From Brugia malayi (Eukaryota > Nematoda > Chromadorea > Rhabditida > Onchocercidae), in the NCBI RefSeq assembly GCF_000002995.4, contig NW_025062475.1, forward strand, positions 1,674,001 through 1,738,000: a DNA stretch of 64,000 nucleotides, written 5' to 3'. The notes beneath the pieces are model-generated. The model saw only the letters and a list, made by a program, of their open reading frames with translations. It was not told where the DNA came from and made no database searches. The position numbers and the translations under genes are program-made. Positions 11,665 to 24,059 of this stretch are shown piece after piece. Position 1 is the first letter of the stretch; every line of letters starts with the position of its first letter.

Positions 11665-14075
11665 TTTTTAATTTCTTTCTCTGTTTTTCTTTTTTTTCCC
11701 TTTCAAATCAATAATCTAAATTAAATATTTTAAAAAAAACAAATTTCATACTACCATATTTTTATAAAAATTACATTTAACATTGCGATAATCATACGAT
11801 GCTAATACTTATATAATATTACAATCAGTTTTTCTTTTTTTTTTTCGATCTTAATTTAAATCTAACACTTTTATATTATTCGACAAATTCTGTTAATATG
11901 AAAATATTCATCATAAAAGTAAACATTTATTAAATTAATATATGAAATAAATAGTTATTCTAATTAATCATATAAATTAAAATTCATTTTTAAATTAATT
12001 TTTTTTTGTTGATTATAGCTCAATTACTCAAAAGTGTAATTACTAATATCTAATAGGATATATAATAGCAAAAATGACCAGATAAATCATGATATTTAAA
12101 TTAATCATAATACTTAAGATAATCATGATACTTAAAATAATCATAATATTTAAACTAATCATGATAGTTGAAATAATTATGATATTTAAAATAATTGCAA
12201 TATTTAAAAGATAAAAAATGATTGTTGGCTATAAACGATGATGGCATTAATGAGAAACTAGCAAATGAACAAATATTGTTGGCATTTTAAGTGATCAAAA
12301 AATACAAACAAAAATAAATTCAATTGACCGGGAAGTAAATCAAACATTCTTAAATATTCTTTCAAAGACGAATAATCATGCATAACCTATTTTTGCAAAT
12401 ACTAATATTTTTAAATTTGAATTGAATCAATTTATTTTGCTAGAAAATTTTCTAAATTTTTCTAATTTATTCATTCATAATTCCTTTCTGTATTATTTTA
12501 TTATTTATGCAACTGTCACATATTTATGTCACTTAAAATAATAAAAAAGAATTTTTTTTTTTTTTTGAATTCTATAAAATATCTTTATCGAATCATCACT
12601 TCTTTATGTCTACTTACTTTGTATGATAAATGATTTTTTTATTATTTTTATTATTATTATTTAGATTAAATAAAGTAATACAATTTGATTCTCATTTAAT
12701 CATTTGTAATTTCAATTAAATAAAAATTTAAAATCTAATTTAAATTTTTAGATAAAGAGTCAATTTATATAATTATTTTTCAATTTCTATACAAAAAAAT
12801 TTAAAATCATCATGACAAAATGCACATACATTTTTTCAATCATTTTAATCTTCATACTTCATCCTTCTTTTTTAATTATTTACCAAATTCCATTATCTTA
12901 AATTGTGGTGATTAGTTTAGATTGCAAATCAATAATTTTAAAGCTAATTTGACAACTAATAATTTTAAAATTATATAAATTGATTCTTTATTTAAAAATT
13001 TAAAATTACATCATTAGATTTAGGGAAATTTTTCTAATCGCTTTAATTTTACAAAAATGCGAAAAATTTGTAATCAATTCATCTTTTGCGGTGCAAAAAT
13101 CATCTGTTCTCTGCGATATAACTTTATTACACAATTACATCAAACAGAAAAAAAAAAAAGAAAAAATTTGAGTTTCGAAAATGTCATAAAGGTCAGCTCA
13201 CGATTGATGTAAATGATTGATGCATAAACTTGAAATTATGATATTATCAAAATTATTCTCCTATTCAAAATTGTTATCAAAATTATGTCACGAGCTATAT
13301 TTTTGCTTTAATTCATCTCTTTAAAGTACTCTCAATCATTTGACATCTGCAGAACAGTATTTATGACTGTAAATATTTTAACTGCCAAAAAATACACTAC
13401 TTTTTGACAAGAAAACAAAGACAATTTGTGATAAGACAACAAAAACGATTCAGTGATAGGACAACAAAAACGATTCAGTGATAGGACAACAAAAACGATT
13501 CAGTGATAGGACAACAAAAAAGAGAAACAAAAGCGATTCAGTGATAGGACAACAAAAACGATTCAGTGATAGGACAACAAAAGCGATTCAGTGATAAGAC
13601 AACAAAAACGATTCAGTGATAAGACAACAAAAACGATTCAGTGATAAGACAACACAAACGATTTTTGTGTTTTTCTATTATTAGCGCACTTATTCATTTT
13701 TTACATGAAAAAAAAAGAAAAAAAAAACACTATTCTTATAAGGATTACACAAAATATGTAGGATAAAAAATAGTACTATAAATATATGATGATAATGATG
13801 ATGATGATAACTTATTAATATACAAATTCAGTGTTTAATAACAAAAACAAAATGATGCATTTATTTATCTGACTTCCAATGGCAGCGTATCCACACTTCA
13901 TTAATAAGTATTCATTTCTAAGTAGTCAAAACAGATACAATCATAACTCAGAAGTATAATAAAAATAGCTAACTATTGATAATACATCAACAAATTTAAT
14001 ACATAGTAAACAAGAAAATAAGAAATCTCAGTCTAATATATAGTAGAATTTTACTCAAGAAAAGAGTTTCTCTAA
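11665..14075. other. Intergenic region between lectin and SETD3 genes
   Basis: AT-rich DNA without supported exons. It contains a degenerate array at about 12085-12210 of roughly 21-bp units (AATCATGATATTTAAA-like), then a cleaner minisatellite at 13430-13665. Both neighbours are on the minus strand, so this holds the lectin promoter and the SETD3 3' flank. Confidence 0.6.
13430..13665. repeat. 25-bp minisatellite downstream of SETD3
   Basis: About nine units of ACAACAAAAACGATTCAGTG plus ATAGG, with G/A variants and one unit containing an extra AGAGAAAC stretch. It lies about 400 bp beyond the SETD3 stop codon. Confidence 0.9.
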
Positions 14076-17000
14076 TTAAGCTGTTCCTAGTAGCTTCTCA
14101 TTGCAGAAATCTTTCACATTTTGTAAAATTTCCATTTCTGATAATTTCAACCTTTCAACCATAGATTTTCGAATTGCATTATATTTGATAAATTCAGATG
14201 ATTCTGAATGCGCCACTTTAATCGGGTCGGCTACTCTATCATATGCTCTAAGGAGAAGAGCAAAACGATCATGAAGAAAATTCCAAGCTTTTCGAACATT
14301 ATCTGATGAGTTCAGTGCTTCTTCCACTTGTTCAGTTGTTGAAAATACTTCATCCAAAACATAAATTTGAGCAAAACGAAACAATAAATCGTGGAAATAT
14401 GGCTTTGATATGTTTATTTCAAAAGCGAAAATTGTCGATTCAGCAACAAAACCAAGGTCATGAAATAAACGCATGCGTGCAACTTCACGTTTCGATTTTG
14501 GAAGTCCTGAAAGCAGTACCTTTTAAGAGAAAACAACTATGATTTTTGGCTTATCGTTTATTATCTTCTTTTTTCCAGTTGATTTTGCTTCTGAAACTTT
14601 GATGTCAATTTTACAACAGAAATATCCATCTTTCAATATTCGGCATAAATTAACGAATAAAATGCATCAACCATAAGTTTACTTAAAAAAATTTTGTTTT
14701 TTTCTTTTCACTAATAAAATTTTGTTTCTCATAAACAGCAGCAAAAACAAATGAAAAATTGTCGAACACTCGTAACATTTCAATGAGGTAAACAAGTAGA
14801 GTATTTTGCATTTTGCAGATTATGTTTTTGCTTGAGAAGGATGAGAACGGGAGAGCAGCCTTACTGATGGTCACCAAAAATTGATTTCAATATTCTTTTG
14901 AAAATTTTTGTGTAAATATACCCTAAATAATTTGCAACCTACCAATTTTCAACTTATAAATATCTCGAGTGTTTTTCTCGGAAGGTACAAAACCATTATG
15001 CAGCAGGAAATCACGATTGCTTCGCCAACCGTAGAAAATATTCACAGATTCTAAAGGTTTGTAATCTCGAACAGCAATAATTTCGGCACAGTCAAATTCA
15101 ACCGAAAAATGTACTGATTCATGAAAAGTTCCCTCAATGTAACTATGATTTGCCATATCCAGAAATGGTATCAATCCAGGTATCTGAATTTAAAAAAGAT
15201 GCAATTAAACAAAAAAAAAAAAATGTACGAACGACTATCAGACAAAAAATAATGAGAAATAATGCTATTTGAATCACTATGTCTTATTTAAAATTTCAAA
15301 AATTTGAAACTAAGACACCACCAATAATTCTCGACATTTATAATAATAAATATAACAGCATATTTTGCATAGAAATTCTTACTGAGAAAAAATTCATTGG
15401 AAAGAAAAAAAAAAAAAAAAAAACTCAAACTTAACTGACATGTCCTAAGTAAAGTAGCATAACAATAGAATGAATAAATTCACACATATGATTAAAGCCT
15501 TCTATCTAAAAAGTGAATTTTCAATAATTTAAGAAACGCACCAGTCGTGGTTGACCTACATCATCTTTTGACATTTCACTTGGTATCATATTAATACGCG
15601 TTGAAATGCATGCAACGGACCATCGATATAAATTGAATGTGAAATTTGTTGCGGTGAGAGGAGAATTAACATATATTGGCTCCAGCTTTTCTTTTGATTT
15701 CTAAAACATCCTATTGAACCAATTTACTAATGCAATGAAATGGTATCTATGTTTACATACTTATGAACTATCCAGATTAACAAACTTCGAGATCAAAACT
15801 TAAAATAAAACTTATTTCAACCATTGTAAACCAAAGTTCATCTGATTTAGTCTGAGTATTATTCTTGCCTGCGGAGAAAACAACAATTTTCTTGAGGATA
15901 AGGGTTATGGACTGAATAAATAAACAAATAAAGTGTTTCTCTAAAATTCAGAAAGATAAGATAAAACAAAGTTTTTTCATGATAGCAAGTAACAATAGTG
16001 AGTATGTAATGAAGTATCCATTAAAAATTGTTTCATCAAATAATATTACTTTTTTTCTATGACGAAATTCATCGCTGCGTATAATTTCCAGTAAGAAGTG
16101 AATAAATTGCCTCGAAACATTTCTGTATAGCAATAACGATTCTTCAAATAACGGTGATGGACGCAAAAACTAAAAAAATAAAAGCAGTTAAAATGAAAGT
16201 ATGCTATATTGCATATTAATGCAACGATATTAATATTAAACATTTTTTCGTTAAAGATATAAATAATCCTAGAAAAGGCTTTCTGGAAAAAGATCCATAT
16301 ACCAATTAAGGTAAACAGAACAGAGGTCTTTTACGCTGATAAATTATGTAAGCTTGACTTGGAGAGTGTGAATGAAAAAGGTGCTGGATAGAATAAACAA
16401 ACGGCTGAAAAATAAAGACTTGCCGCAACCTTATATCTTTTTAGGTGATAATAATTATAAAGGTGATTTATCAAAATACGGTTATATTGAAAGAGAAGCA
16501 TGGGAAGGTGATGAAGCAGGTCATGTAAAAAATACAGCTCACTCTATGGAAAGTAGACTAGGAATGCCAGGAGATTATATCAAAATTCAATTAAAAATTG
16601 ATCCTGAATATCCTATAATTAGAGCTCAAGCTACAGAGGGGGGTGGTGGACTCACAAGTCATATATCCAATAAGGATGGTGGATCAACTTTCATAAAAAT
16701 GTGCAAAGACTCTTCAGAAGCAAACTGTAAAGATTTAATTACTGTTGCAGGTAGTGACAAATATAGGACGTACGGCGGAAAGGAGTATAAGAAGACGAAG
16801 ATCCATAATAATTTAGGTAATTTAAAGATATTAGGAAATTAAACAATAGTAACAAATAAGAATTTTACTGAAGACAATCAAGTAGCATATGTAAATATAC
16901 AAAGGCCCAGGAAATTATAAGCAATAGTTAACTGAATTGTACCTTTCAATATATTGAAATAGCGTGTTATATCTGGAAAGCTAGGTATAGAAATATCAAT

Positions 17001-19125
17001 TTCAATGAACTGGGCAATCAGAGACAGAATCAACAGAAAGGGTAGTAACATTTAAAATTTTTAACTAATGGATAAAGGTAGCACATTAAAAGAGCTTAGC
17101 AAAGAATATTTTTATTATTACAAAAATGGCCCCCAAGCGGGAAAGGCTAGTGGTTTAAGCATAAGAATTAGAAAACTCTGGAAAGAGTAACCATAGAAGG
17201 TGATAGTCCTGCATAAGTAGAAAGTTTTTAAATCCTCGAGTAGAGCGGGACACGTGAAATCTTGTTTGAACATGGGGGATCATCCTCAAAGCCTAAATAC
17301 TCCTTGACGACCGATAGTGAACAAGTACCGTGAGGGAGAGGTGAAAAGAACCCCGGGAGGAGAGTGAAATAGAATCTGAAATCGAGTGCTTACAAACAGT
17401 TGGAGTTTTATGTTTTTGCTATGGGAGCGATGTTGTAGCTAATTTACATTAGAGTGACAGCGTACCTTTTGCATAATGGGTCAGCGAGTTAAATCTATAA
17501 AGCAAGCTTAAGTCGTTAGGTATAGGAATCAATCGATAAGTATTCTTTTTGATTGACCAATAAGATTGCAGATAGTTCATATCACTCAACTTCTGAATAA
17601 ATGGAACTATTGCATCGATTTGTGCGACACATGCAGAAATAGATCACATTTACCTTTCATATAAGGGATTTATAAGTTAGTGATTAATAATTCCGATAGA
17701 AATATGCGATCAATCAGATTTTAAGAGGAAAGCAACATAAAGAATGTTGAACAGCAAAGGAATAGAATCTTTTTATAAGCAAAAAATTTTAGTTTACTGA
17801 CATGAGTTAATAAGCAGAAAAGATTACTGCTGCCAAATTCAATCTTTTCAATTGAAAGAGAGCAGAATTTTAGGATACTTCAGATCTCTATTTAAATATA
17901 TAGTTGAACAATTAACTTAGTAACTCTATTTATACAAAGATATTTGTTACCAACCTGTAACTGTTCAACAGTGAAGAATAGAGGAGTATTGAAATTCTCA
18001 GGAAGCACTTTAATATATGGCTGCCAATATGAATCCGGAACTAGTTTCTGGCAACATAGCATCATTGCCAAAGCAACATTTTCCATTGAACGTATTATTA
18101 TATCTCGGTCAAATGCACGTCGAAAATTTTATTGTCATGAATGAAGTTGAAAAGATATGATTAATATGAAACCAAAGTCACTTTTGAGTATCTTACAGCT
18201 TATTACTAAAAAATGAAAATCTTACAGCTTATCAATAAAAATGAAAATTTTACTTTAAGAAAGATGATCGTCGAGCATGGTCCAATGAAAAGATTGCTTT
18301 TCGAGGAACTCTTAACAAATCTGATCCAACCGTAACATAATCTGAGCTTACCAAACCAAATCCATCCACATCTTCGTCATATGCAATTTTTACAAAGCAA
18401 TGAGAAATTCCAACTATATCGGCCCACTGTAGAAAATTTGCTAGAGCTGCTTTACGCCGTTCCAAATATCTACAACAAAATTAACATATTTTAAGAATTT
18501 GATATCTAAAGAGAGAAAAAACTTCAGTATATAAATATTAAATACAACTCAGCACTAGTAAATTATATGTAGAAATTAACAAATTACATATATTGAAATA
18601 TTCATTTCTTCATTTAGTCTTCACACTTTCATTTTGTAAGGAACAACTTTTTCCAAATAATAAATATCAGTAAACAAGTTCACTTGCAATTAACCTTCAA
18701 GCTTAACTAACAGAATAAGTAGGGGAATTAAGCAAATCCTCAATCAATGTGTAATCTCGATGCCAATTCTAAATCTAACTGAGAAGAACAACTTCATCAC
18801 TAACATCTCTATTCAGATAGACCATTCATTTCAATAATTTATTAATGAAACAAGAAGCATTCTAACTGCAACGAACTCACGTTAAAGCAGTTTCTGATTT
18901 TCGTGAAAAATTTTTTTGCATAGTTTCGATTTCTAGTAAGGATTCTCGAATCACCATATGCTCTTTTAGCAGTTCGACTGTATTCGAAGTAGGAGTATGA
19001 CACAGTGTCATTTCCCATAATTCGCTTGCATGTCTTTGTAATTCATCCAAAAACTTTCGGTACTGCGAAACGTCAAAACTTTCACACGACGATGATCCAC
19101 TGAATGACCCACTATTTGAACTCAT
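14076..19125 (-). CDS. SETD3: SETD3-like actin-histidine N-methyltransferase (SET domain)
   Basis: SETD3 methylates a histidine of actin using SAM (family knowledge). Exons 19125-18881, 18469-18254, 18120-17955, 16169-16050, 15700-15542, 15183-14943 and 14506-14076 give 525 aa. Recognisable blocks: an N-terminal helical region, split SET start (WADIVGISHCFVK, DGFGLV, VPRKAIFS), SYWQPYIKVLP, FNLYRWSVACISTRINMIP, PFLDMANHSYIEG, SVNIFYGWRSN with the catalytic tyrosine, and a C-terminal Rubisco-LSMT substrate-binding-like helical domain (EKNTRDIYKLKIG onwards). The RxN asparagine of the histidine pocket is kept, but the human LWDMCNH tryptophan is replaced (FLDMANH). Exon 3 lacks an AG acceptor: TTTTCG precedes it although the phase is right. 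The intron 16170-17954 contains bacterial-type sequence. Identity is secure; whether the mRNA is spliced as drawn needs transcript data. Confidence 0.88.
16372..16842 (+). pseudogene. Bacterial-type ORF remnant in nuclear insert
   Basis: An uninterrupted 156 aa frame (starts MKKVLDRINKRLKNKD, contains YIFLGDNNYKGD, GGGGLTSHISNKDGG and SEANCKDLITVAG). It is antisense to the host gene SETD3 and has no splice signals. I do not recognise the family. The sequence just upstream is open in another frame (DKLCKLDLESVNEKGAG then stop), suggesting a frameshifted longer parent gene. Probably a Wolbachia protein fragment with no nematode expression; retention of the frame may only mean a fairly recent transfer. 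Confidence 0.6.
17166..17530 (+). rRNA. Partial, decaying bacterial 23S rRNA (domain I) fragment
   Basis: Long matches to conserved bacterial 23S rRNA domain I: GCGGGACACGTGAAATCTTG, CCTAAATACTCCTTGACGAC, CGATAGTGAACAAGTACCGT, GAAAAGAACCCCGGGAGGAG, GCGTACCTTTTGCATAATGG and GTCAGCGAGTT. The form is alphaproteobacterial/Rickettsiales rather than mitochondrial. It covers roughly E. coli positions 280-620 only. Several changes at normally conserved sites (e.g. GGGAGAGG where GGGAAAGG is usual) indicate decay. Orientation is opposite to SETD3. Not a functional rRNA gene. Confidence 0.9.
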
Positions 19126-19883
19126 TGCTAAACAACTTTTATGAAAGATCAATTTATTGAAGTAACATTTACGAAATTTCATGAATGATTGATAAAAAAA
19201 AAAAACTTTCATGTCAATAGGAAAATCTGTTTTAATAGGATATCTTAGGCAGTGATAAATGTCCCATTTTCGATGTGATTTAAAAACGAAACGATAAGTG
19301 ATTTAACACTTTTATTTTCAAATACATTAAAATGCATAAACCTTTTTTTTTCTACTTGCTAAGAAAAAAAAAAAAAAAAACAAATGTTAAAGTATGAAGT
19401 GATAATAAAAATAAGCCACTGTCCCTTCTCATTTCAGACTAAAGCAACAATGAAAGTAGCCAATATCATTTCACACTTCAGACACTTAATAATAATCAAA
19501 TAGTTAAGAGAAAGAAAAATGAAAGAAATACGAGACAAAGAAGTAGAAAACCTAGAAAAGTAGAAAACAAATTACTGAAGTGGAAAATATGCTATAAAAT
19601 GTTAATAAAATCCATCACATTCTTCCACTAATACATTTCTTAGTGTTTCAATAAGTTCTTTAAATTAAATTAATTGACTTGAAAACTATATAACTTAGAT
19701 TTGGAAATGGAAATGTTCACAAATTAAAACAAATGAATGAGTTACACTTTTTTGATGATTTAAACCATTTATTTAGTCCAACTTAACGATCAATGTTACA
19801 TAAGATCGAAATGAAAAAATAACGGTTCACTTACATTTCTCAATGTTCGATTAATTTTGATAATGGATTATAGAATTGCTAAA

Positions 19884-20202
19884 CAATGAAATTAAGTGGA
19901 GTAATTATAACTCTCTCAGAGGGAGACTCTCTCTCCCTCTCTCTCTCTCTTTGAATTATATTAGTTAAAAAATGCTATTATGATACAATCTTAACTAATC
20001 AATATTTTGTCATCTAAAATGTCATCAAATTGATTGTTGAAAACATTATGTTGGATGATTTAATTTCTGAAAAATCATTTTTTTTTATTAATATAACTCT
20101 TTTATTTCATATTAATATAATTGAGAGAGATAGAGGGAGAAAGAAAGAGAGAGAGGGAGAGGGAGAGAGAGAGAGAGATAATTATTCCATTTAATTTCAT
20201 TG
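19884..20202. repeat. Imperfect long inverted repeat with CT and GA tract arms
   Basis: The left arm begins CAATGAAATTAAGTGGAGTA (19884) and runs into a (CT)n tract, then TTGAATTATATTA. The right arm, ending at 20202, is its reverse complement with few changes: TAATATAATTGAG, (GA)n, then ATTATTCCATTTAATTTCAT. The arms are about 80 bp around a loop of about 150 bp. Matching outside the simple repeats shows the arms are homologous, not just CT against GA by chance. Confidence 0.85.
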
Positions 20203-22981
20203 CTTATATTTGACTAAATTCATCATATTGTTATTAAATTATTATTATCAAAAACTTAGAGATCAAAAATTACTAAAATTTTAACAATTTTTTCTTTTCA
20301 AATTAATATTTTTAAGAATTTTAGATGCAATATTGTTTGACTAAATAATATATATTCGAGAAAATATTTGAAATAATATATTCGAGAAGAAATGATAAAA
20401 TTTTTTTGTTTTCTTTTTTAAAAAAAAAAACATGATGAAAGATGAAAATGATCAATGATTTTCTGATCGATCTATTGTATGGTAAGCAAAAAATTTACTT
20501 GAAGGGAATTGATTATATGAATATTGATAAGATGATAAGCATGATAAGAATAATCATTAATTTCATTTGAGGAATTTATTTCATATTTAATTAACTATTT
20601 GAGCATGGCGTTATTGACTTAAGCAATCAGTGAAATGTATGGAAGAATATGACAATAATATAAATACTGATAAAATGATAAACATAATGAAAATATTCAT
20701 TAATTTCTTTTAAGGAATTTAATTATAATGTAAATTCTAGTATAATTAAATTTTATTTCATAAATTTTCTTATATTTTTAAATATAAGAAACTTTTTTTT
20801 AACTTCTTTTTTACTTAAAAAAAAAAAAAAAAATTCCTTTTGGTTTGTATTTTTTCAATGATTTATTAATAAAACAATAAAATCTGTTGCAAAATATTTT
20901 AGCAAATAAACTAATCGATAAGGTTAATTAAATTAATTACTTTTAATTTTATTAAAATTTTTTACTATTCGTTAGGTTCATATTCGGTTTGCATACAAAT
21001 GAGAAGATGTTAAGTTATAAATAATTTATTTATTGAAAAATTTTTTTCAATTATAACAAATTTTTAATTATTAATAATAAAATCAATTAAAAATAGTATT
21101 TGAATAAATGATTGAAATAATTATTAATTGTTGCAAAAAAATTAAAAAAAAAAATAATAAAAATAAATTCATATATTAGATGAAATTTATCCTAATTATA
21201 ACTGTTGTTACTAAATTTTTATAATCAAATAAATTTTATTCAATGAAATATTTTAACTTTTCTTATATCATATTTTTTTTTTTTGCTTTTTCATTTTATT
21301 CAATAAAATATTTTAATTTTTAAAAAATAATTTAATGGTAGTACGAGTTGAAAGTTTAATAGCATTGATGAAAAAAAGATTTAAGAATCAGTCTGAATAC
21401 TTTGCTATCAAATATTTATTTAAAATGATAGTAACAATCATTTCAATATATTCTAGTATCATACTTTTCAAATTTATCTTTTATCATTTAAATTTATCAG
21501 TGTAGCAGAATGTTTCATTTATATCATTAAAAAGTATTTTTGATAAATTACAATATCATTTGCTTTGCAATTATTAATTTTTTTTTTTTTTTTTTGACTA
21601 TTTCAAAATTTTCCAAGAAAATATAATTAATTTTGTAAATTAAATTTTTATCTTTTGAGTTAGCAATAATAAAAACTCGATGATTTAATCCAAATTATTA
21701 TATCATTTTCTGAAATTGATCATGTAATAATTAGACAAAGTGATAATCACTGATTAAATGACAATCATTAATTGTACTAATCAATGATAAGCGATGATTG
21801 ATCATTGATTATTTGATAATTTGAATATTCTGTGCTTTTGCTTATTGGTTTTTTTTTTTTGTCGCAATGTCACATTTAAACCATTTCGTATTTTTTTTTT
21901 TTTTTTAATTAGAAAAATGACTATTTATTGATTATTTAATTTTCAATATTCTTCCAAAGCATAAAAATTGAATTAAAAATATTTTGCTGACAAATTTTTT
22001 TTTGTTTGTTTTTTTTTTTTTTTTTAAATACAAACAGATATTATTGTTAGAAAATTCAAGATTACTTAAATAAAATTTTATTTTGTGCTAAAATAAATTA
22101 TTCTTTGATCTTTTCATTTTGTTAAAAATTATAATTGAAAAAAATTAGTAACAAATTTTATTCATTATACATTGATATAATCAAAACTTATCAAAACATT
22201 TCTTAATAATTTCATTCTTTTTTTTTTTGCACAATTGATAATAGACTATTTAATTTGATTTTTAAATAGCTAAGAAATGTTTGATTTAAATTTGAATGTT
22301 TGCAAAGAAACTAAGTAATTAAAATTAAATAAATAATCCTAAATGATAAATTTTTTTTTTTTTTTAAATCATTTTAATCTACTTCAATTTAGACTAATTT
22401 TAAATTTGTTTTTTTTTTTTTTTTTAATAAATTTTTACAAATATTTTTCACTTCTCTATTATTTCCAAAAATATTTCAAATTATCAAAAAATTATCAAAT
22501 AAAAATAAAACCTTTTATAATTTCTGTCAAATATCAATAAAAAAAAAAAAAAATAATAAATAAATAAATTAGTTAATTAATTGTTTAGAATTTCTATGAA
22601 TTCAATAAAATTTTCATATTGAAGAAATAATATCACTGTGTTAAGAGAAAAAAAAAAAAAAAAAAAGAAGAAAAATTGAATCCTACACAAATGGCAAATC
22701 ATACAAATTTGATTTTTGTTATTTGTTTTTTGTAGAAATTAATTTTTCTGAATTATACAAAAAAATTAAAATATTATTTATAATTAAAGTGCTATCTATT
22801 AATGTTTATATTTTTCATAATATATTTATATTTATATATTTTATTTATATATATTATATATTTTATACTCATAATATATTTATATTTATATATTTTATCA
22901 TTAAAATTTCAAAAAAAGAAAAATTAAAAATTTGTTATTTTAACAAAATAAATTACATTTATATTTGATATCTTATGCTAA

Positions 22982-23218
22982 GTATTATTATTATTATTAT
23001 TACTATCATTATTATTGCTATTATTGTTATTGTTATTACCATTATTATTATTATCATTATTATTATTACTCTTATTATTATTACCATTACTATTATTATT
23101 GTTATTGCTATTATTATTATTAATCTTATTATTATTACCATTACTATTATTATTGTTACTATCATTATTATTGTTTTATTATTATTATTAATATTAATAT
23201 CATTATTACTAGTAGTCA
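22982..23218. repeat. Compound ATT/ACT/ATC/GTT trinucleotide tract
   Basis: About 80 triplets of TTA, TTG, CTA, CCA and TCA in constant register. This keeps both strands open and yields an Ile-rich pseudo-ORF. There are no splice sites or flanking exons, so I treat it as a microsatellite. Confidence 0.85.
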
Positions 23219-24059
23219 TAATTATTTATGCTACGGAAATCTATCCAAAAGCATTTAATTAGCATCAAAAAAGACTACAAAAATGCAAATACCTTTCGAT
23301 ATTAGTAATTCAAATGATTGATTTGCTCATTAAACTTAAAAATGTTAACAATAGACTTAAATAATAAATGATAATAACATAGATTTGAAAGGCTTTTTAC
23401 GTTGTTATGGTGACAACTGCAACAGCAAATGGTTGAGAATTTATTATTGAATTTCAATATTCAATTGTTATCTTTTATGTTAGCTATTTTCAGTTCTATA
23501 AAATTTAATTGGAATTTATAAACAAATAGAAATTAATTATCGATCATTCTTTTATTTCAGTTCTATTTTCACTTTCTTTTTTTATCATTATCAACTATAT
23601 TGTAATATGAACAATGCTATACAAATTATCCAAAATATATTTCATCAAATATCTTTGAAAAAAAAAAAAAAAATTATAATATTATTCATTGTTCATTTGC
23701 TAAAATATAGGATAAAAAATTCTGAAAATTATTATCATTATTATATCTCATTAATATCACATAAATTATTAAAATTAAATATAAAATAAATATAATAAAA
23801 TTTGTTTAAAAGTATTCTCTTACAATTTTTTTTTTAATCGTAATTTGTTGTATTTTACTTTCTCATTTTCAAAATTTTTAAATTAATAATTTGAATAAAA
23901 AAAAAAAAAGAAGAAAGTAGGATATTTTCAATTTCAGTACTCAAATTTTATTTTATATTTCATACTAATAAGACAAAATTTATCTGTCTATCTATGCTAT
24001 CTATCTGATTCGATATTTTTTTTTTGTTTCAAATTTCAAATTTCAATTTCAATTCTGTG

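Larger units (their letters stand above)
16260..17560. mobile_element. Bacterial (probable Wolbachia) DNA insert in a SETD3 intron
   Basis: Composition changes inside the intron: it has codon-like, less AT-extreme sequence, a 157-codon open frame, scraps of further open frames in shifted registers (16270-16365 ends in a stop then shifts; 16843-16920; 16960-17050; an ATG frame at about 17069-17190), and a 23S rRNA piece. The mix of protein and rRNA fragments side by side, with frameshifts, points to a rearranged, decaying lateral insert rather than an intact operon. Wolbachia is the only common bacterial DNA donor to filarial nuclei, hence the inference. Edges are approximate: they blend into AT-rich intron near 16260 and 17560. 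Confidence 0.75.
19126..24059. other. Intergenic region between divergent SETD3 and membrane-protein genes
   Basis: No supported exons. Contents: poly-A/T runs, the CT/GA inverted repeat at 19884-20202, GATAAG/TGATAA words near 20500-20690 and 21740-21820, and a trinucleotide tract at 22982-23218. It must include the promoters of both flanking genes. Confidence 0.55.

Noticed and set aside
15835..15875. Extra SETD3 exon after CTCCGCAG (GKNNTQTKSDELWF)
   Set aside because: The flanking exons join directly in phase 0 and match human SETD3 spacing; the candidate lacks a good donor.
17166..17530. Nematode mitochondrial large-subunit rRNA copy (numt)
   Set aside because: Nematode mitochondrial rRNAs are short, AT-rich and lack this well-preserved bacterial domain I.
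22959..23262. Ile-rich open frames on both strands
   Set aside because: A trinucleotide tract in constant register stays open in several frames; no flanking exons.
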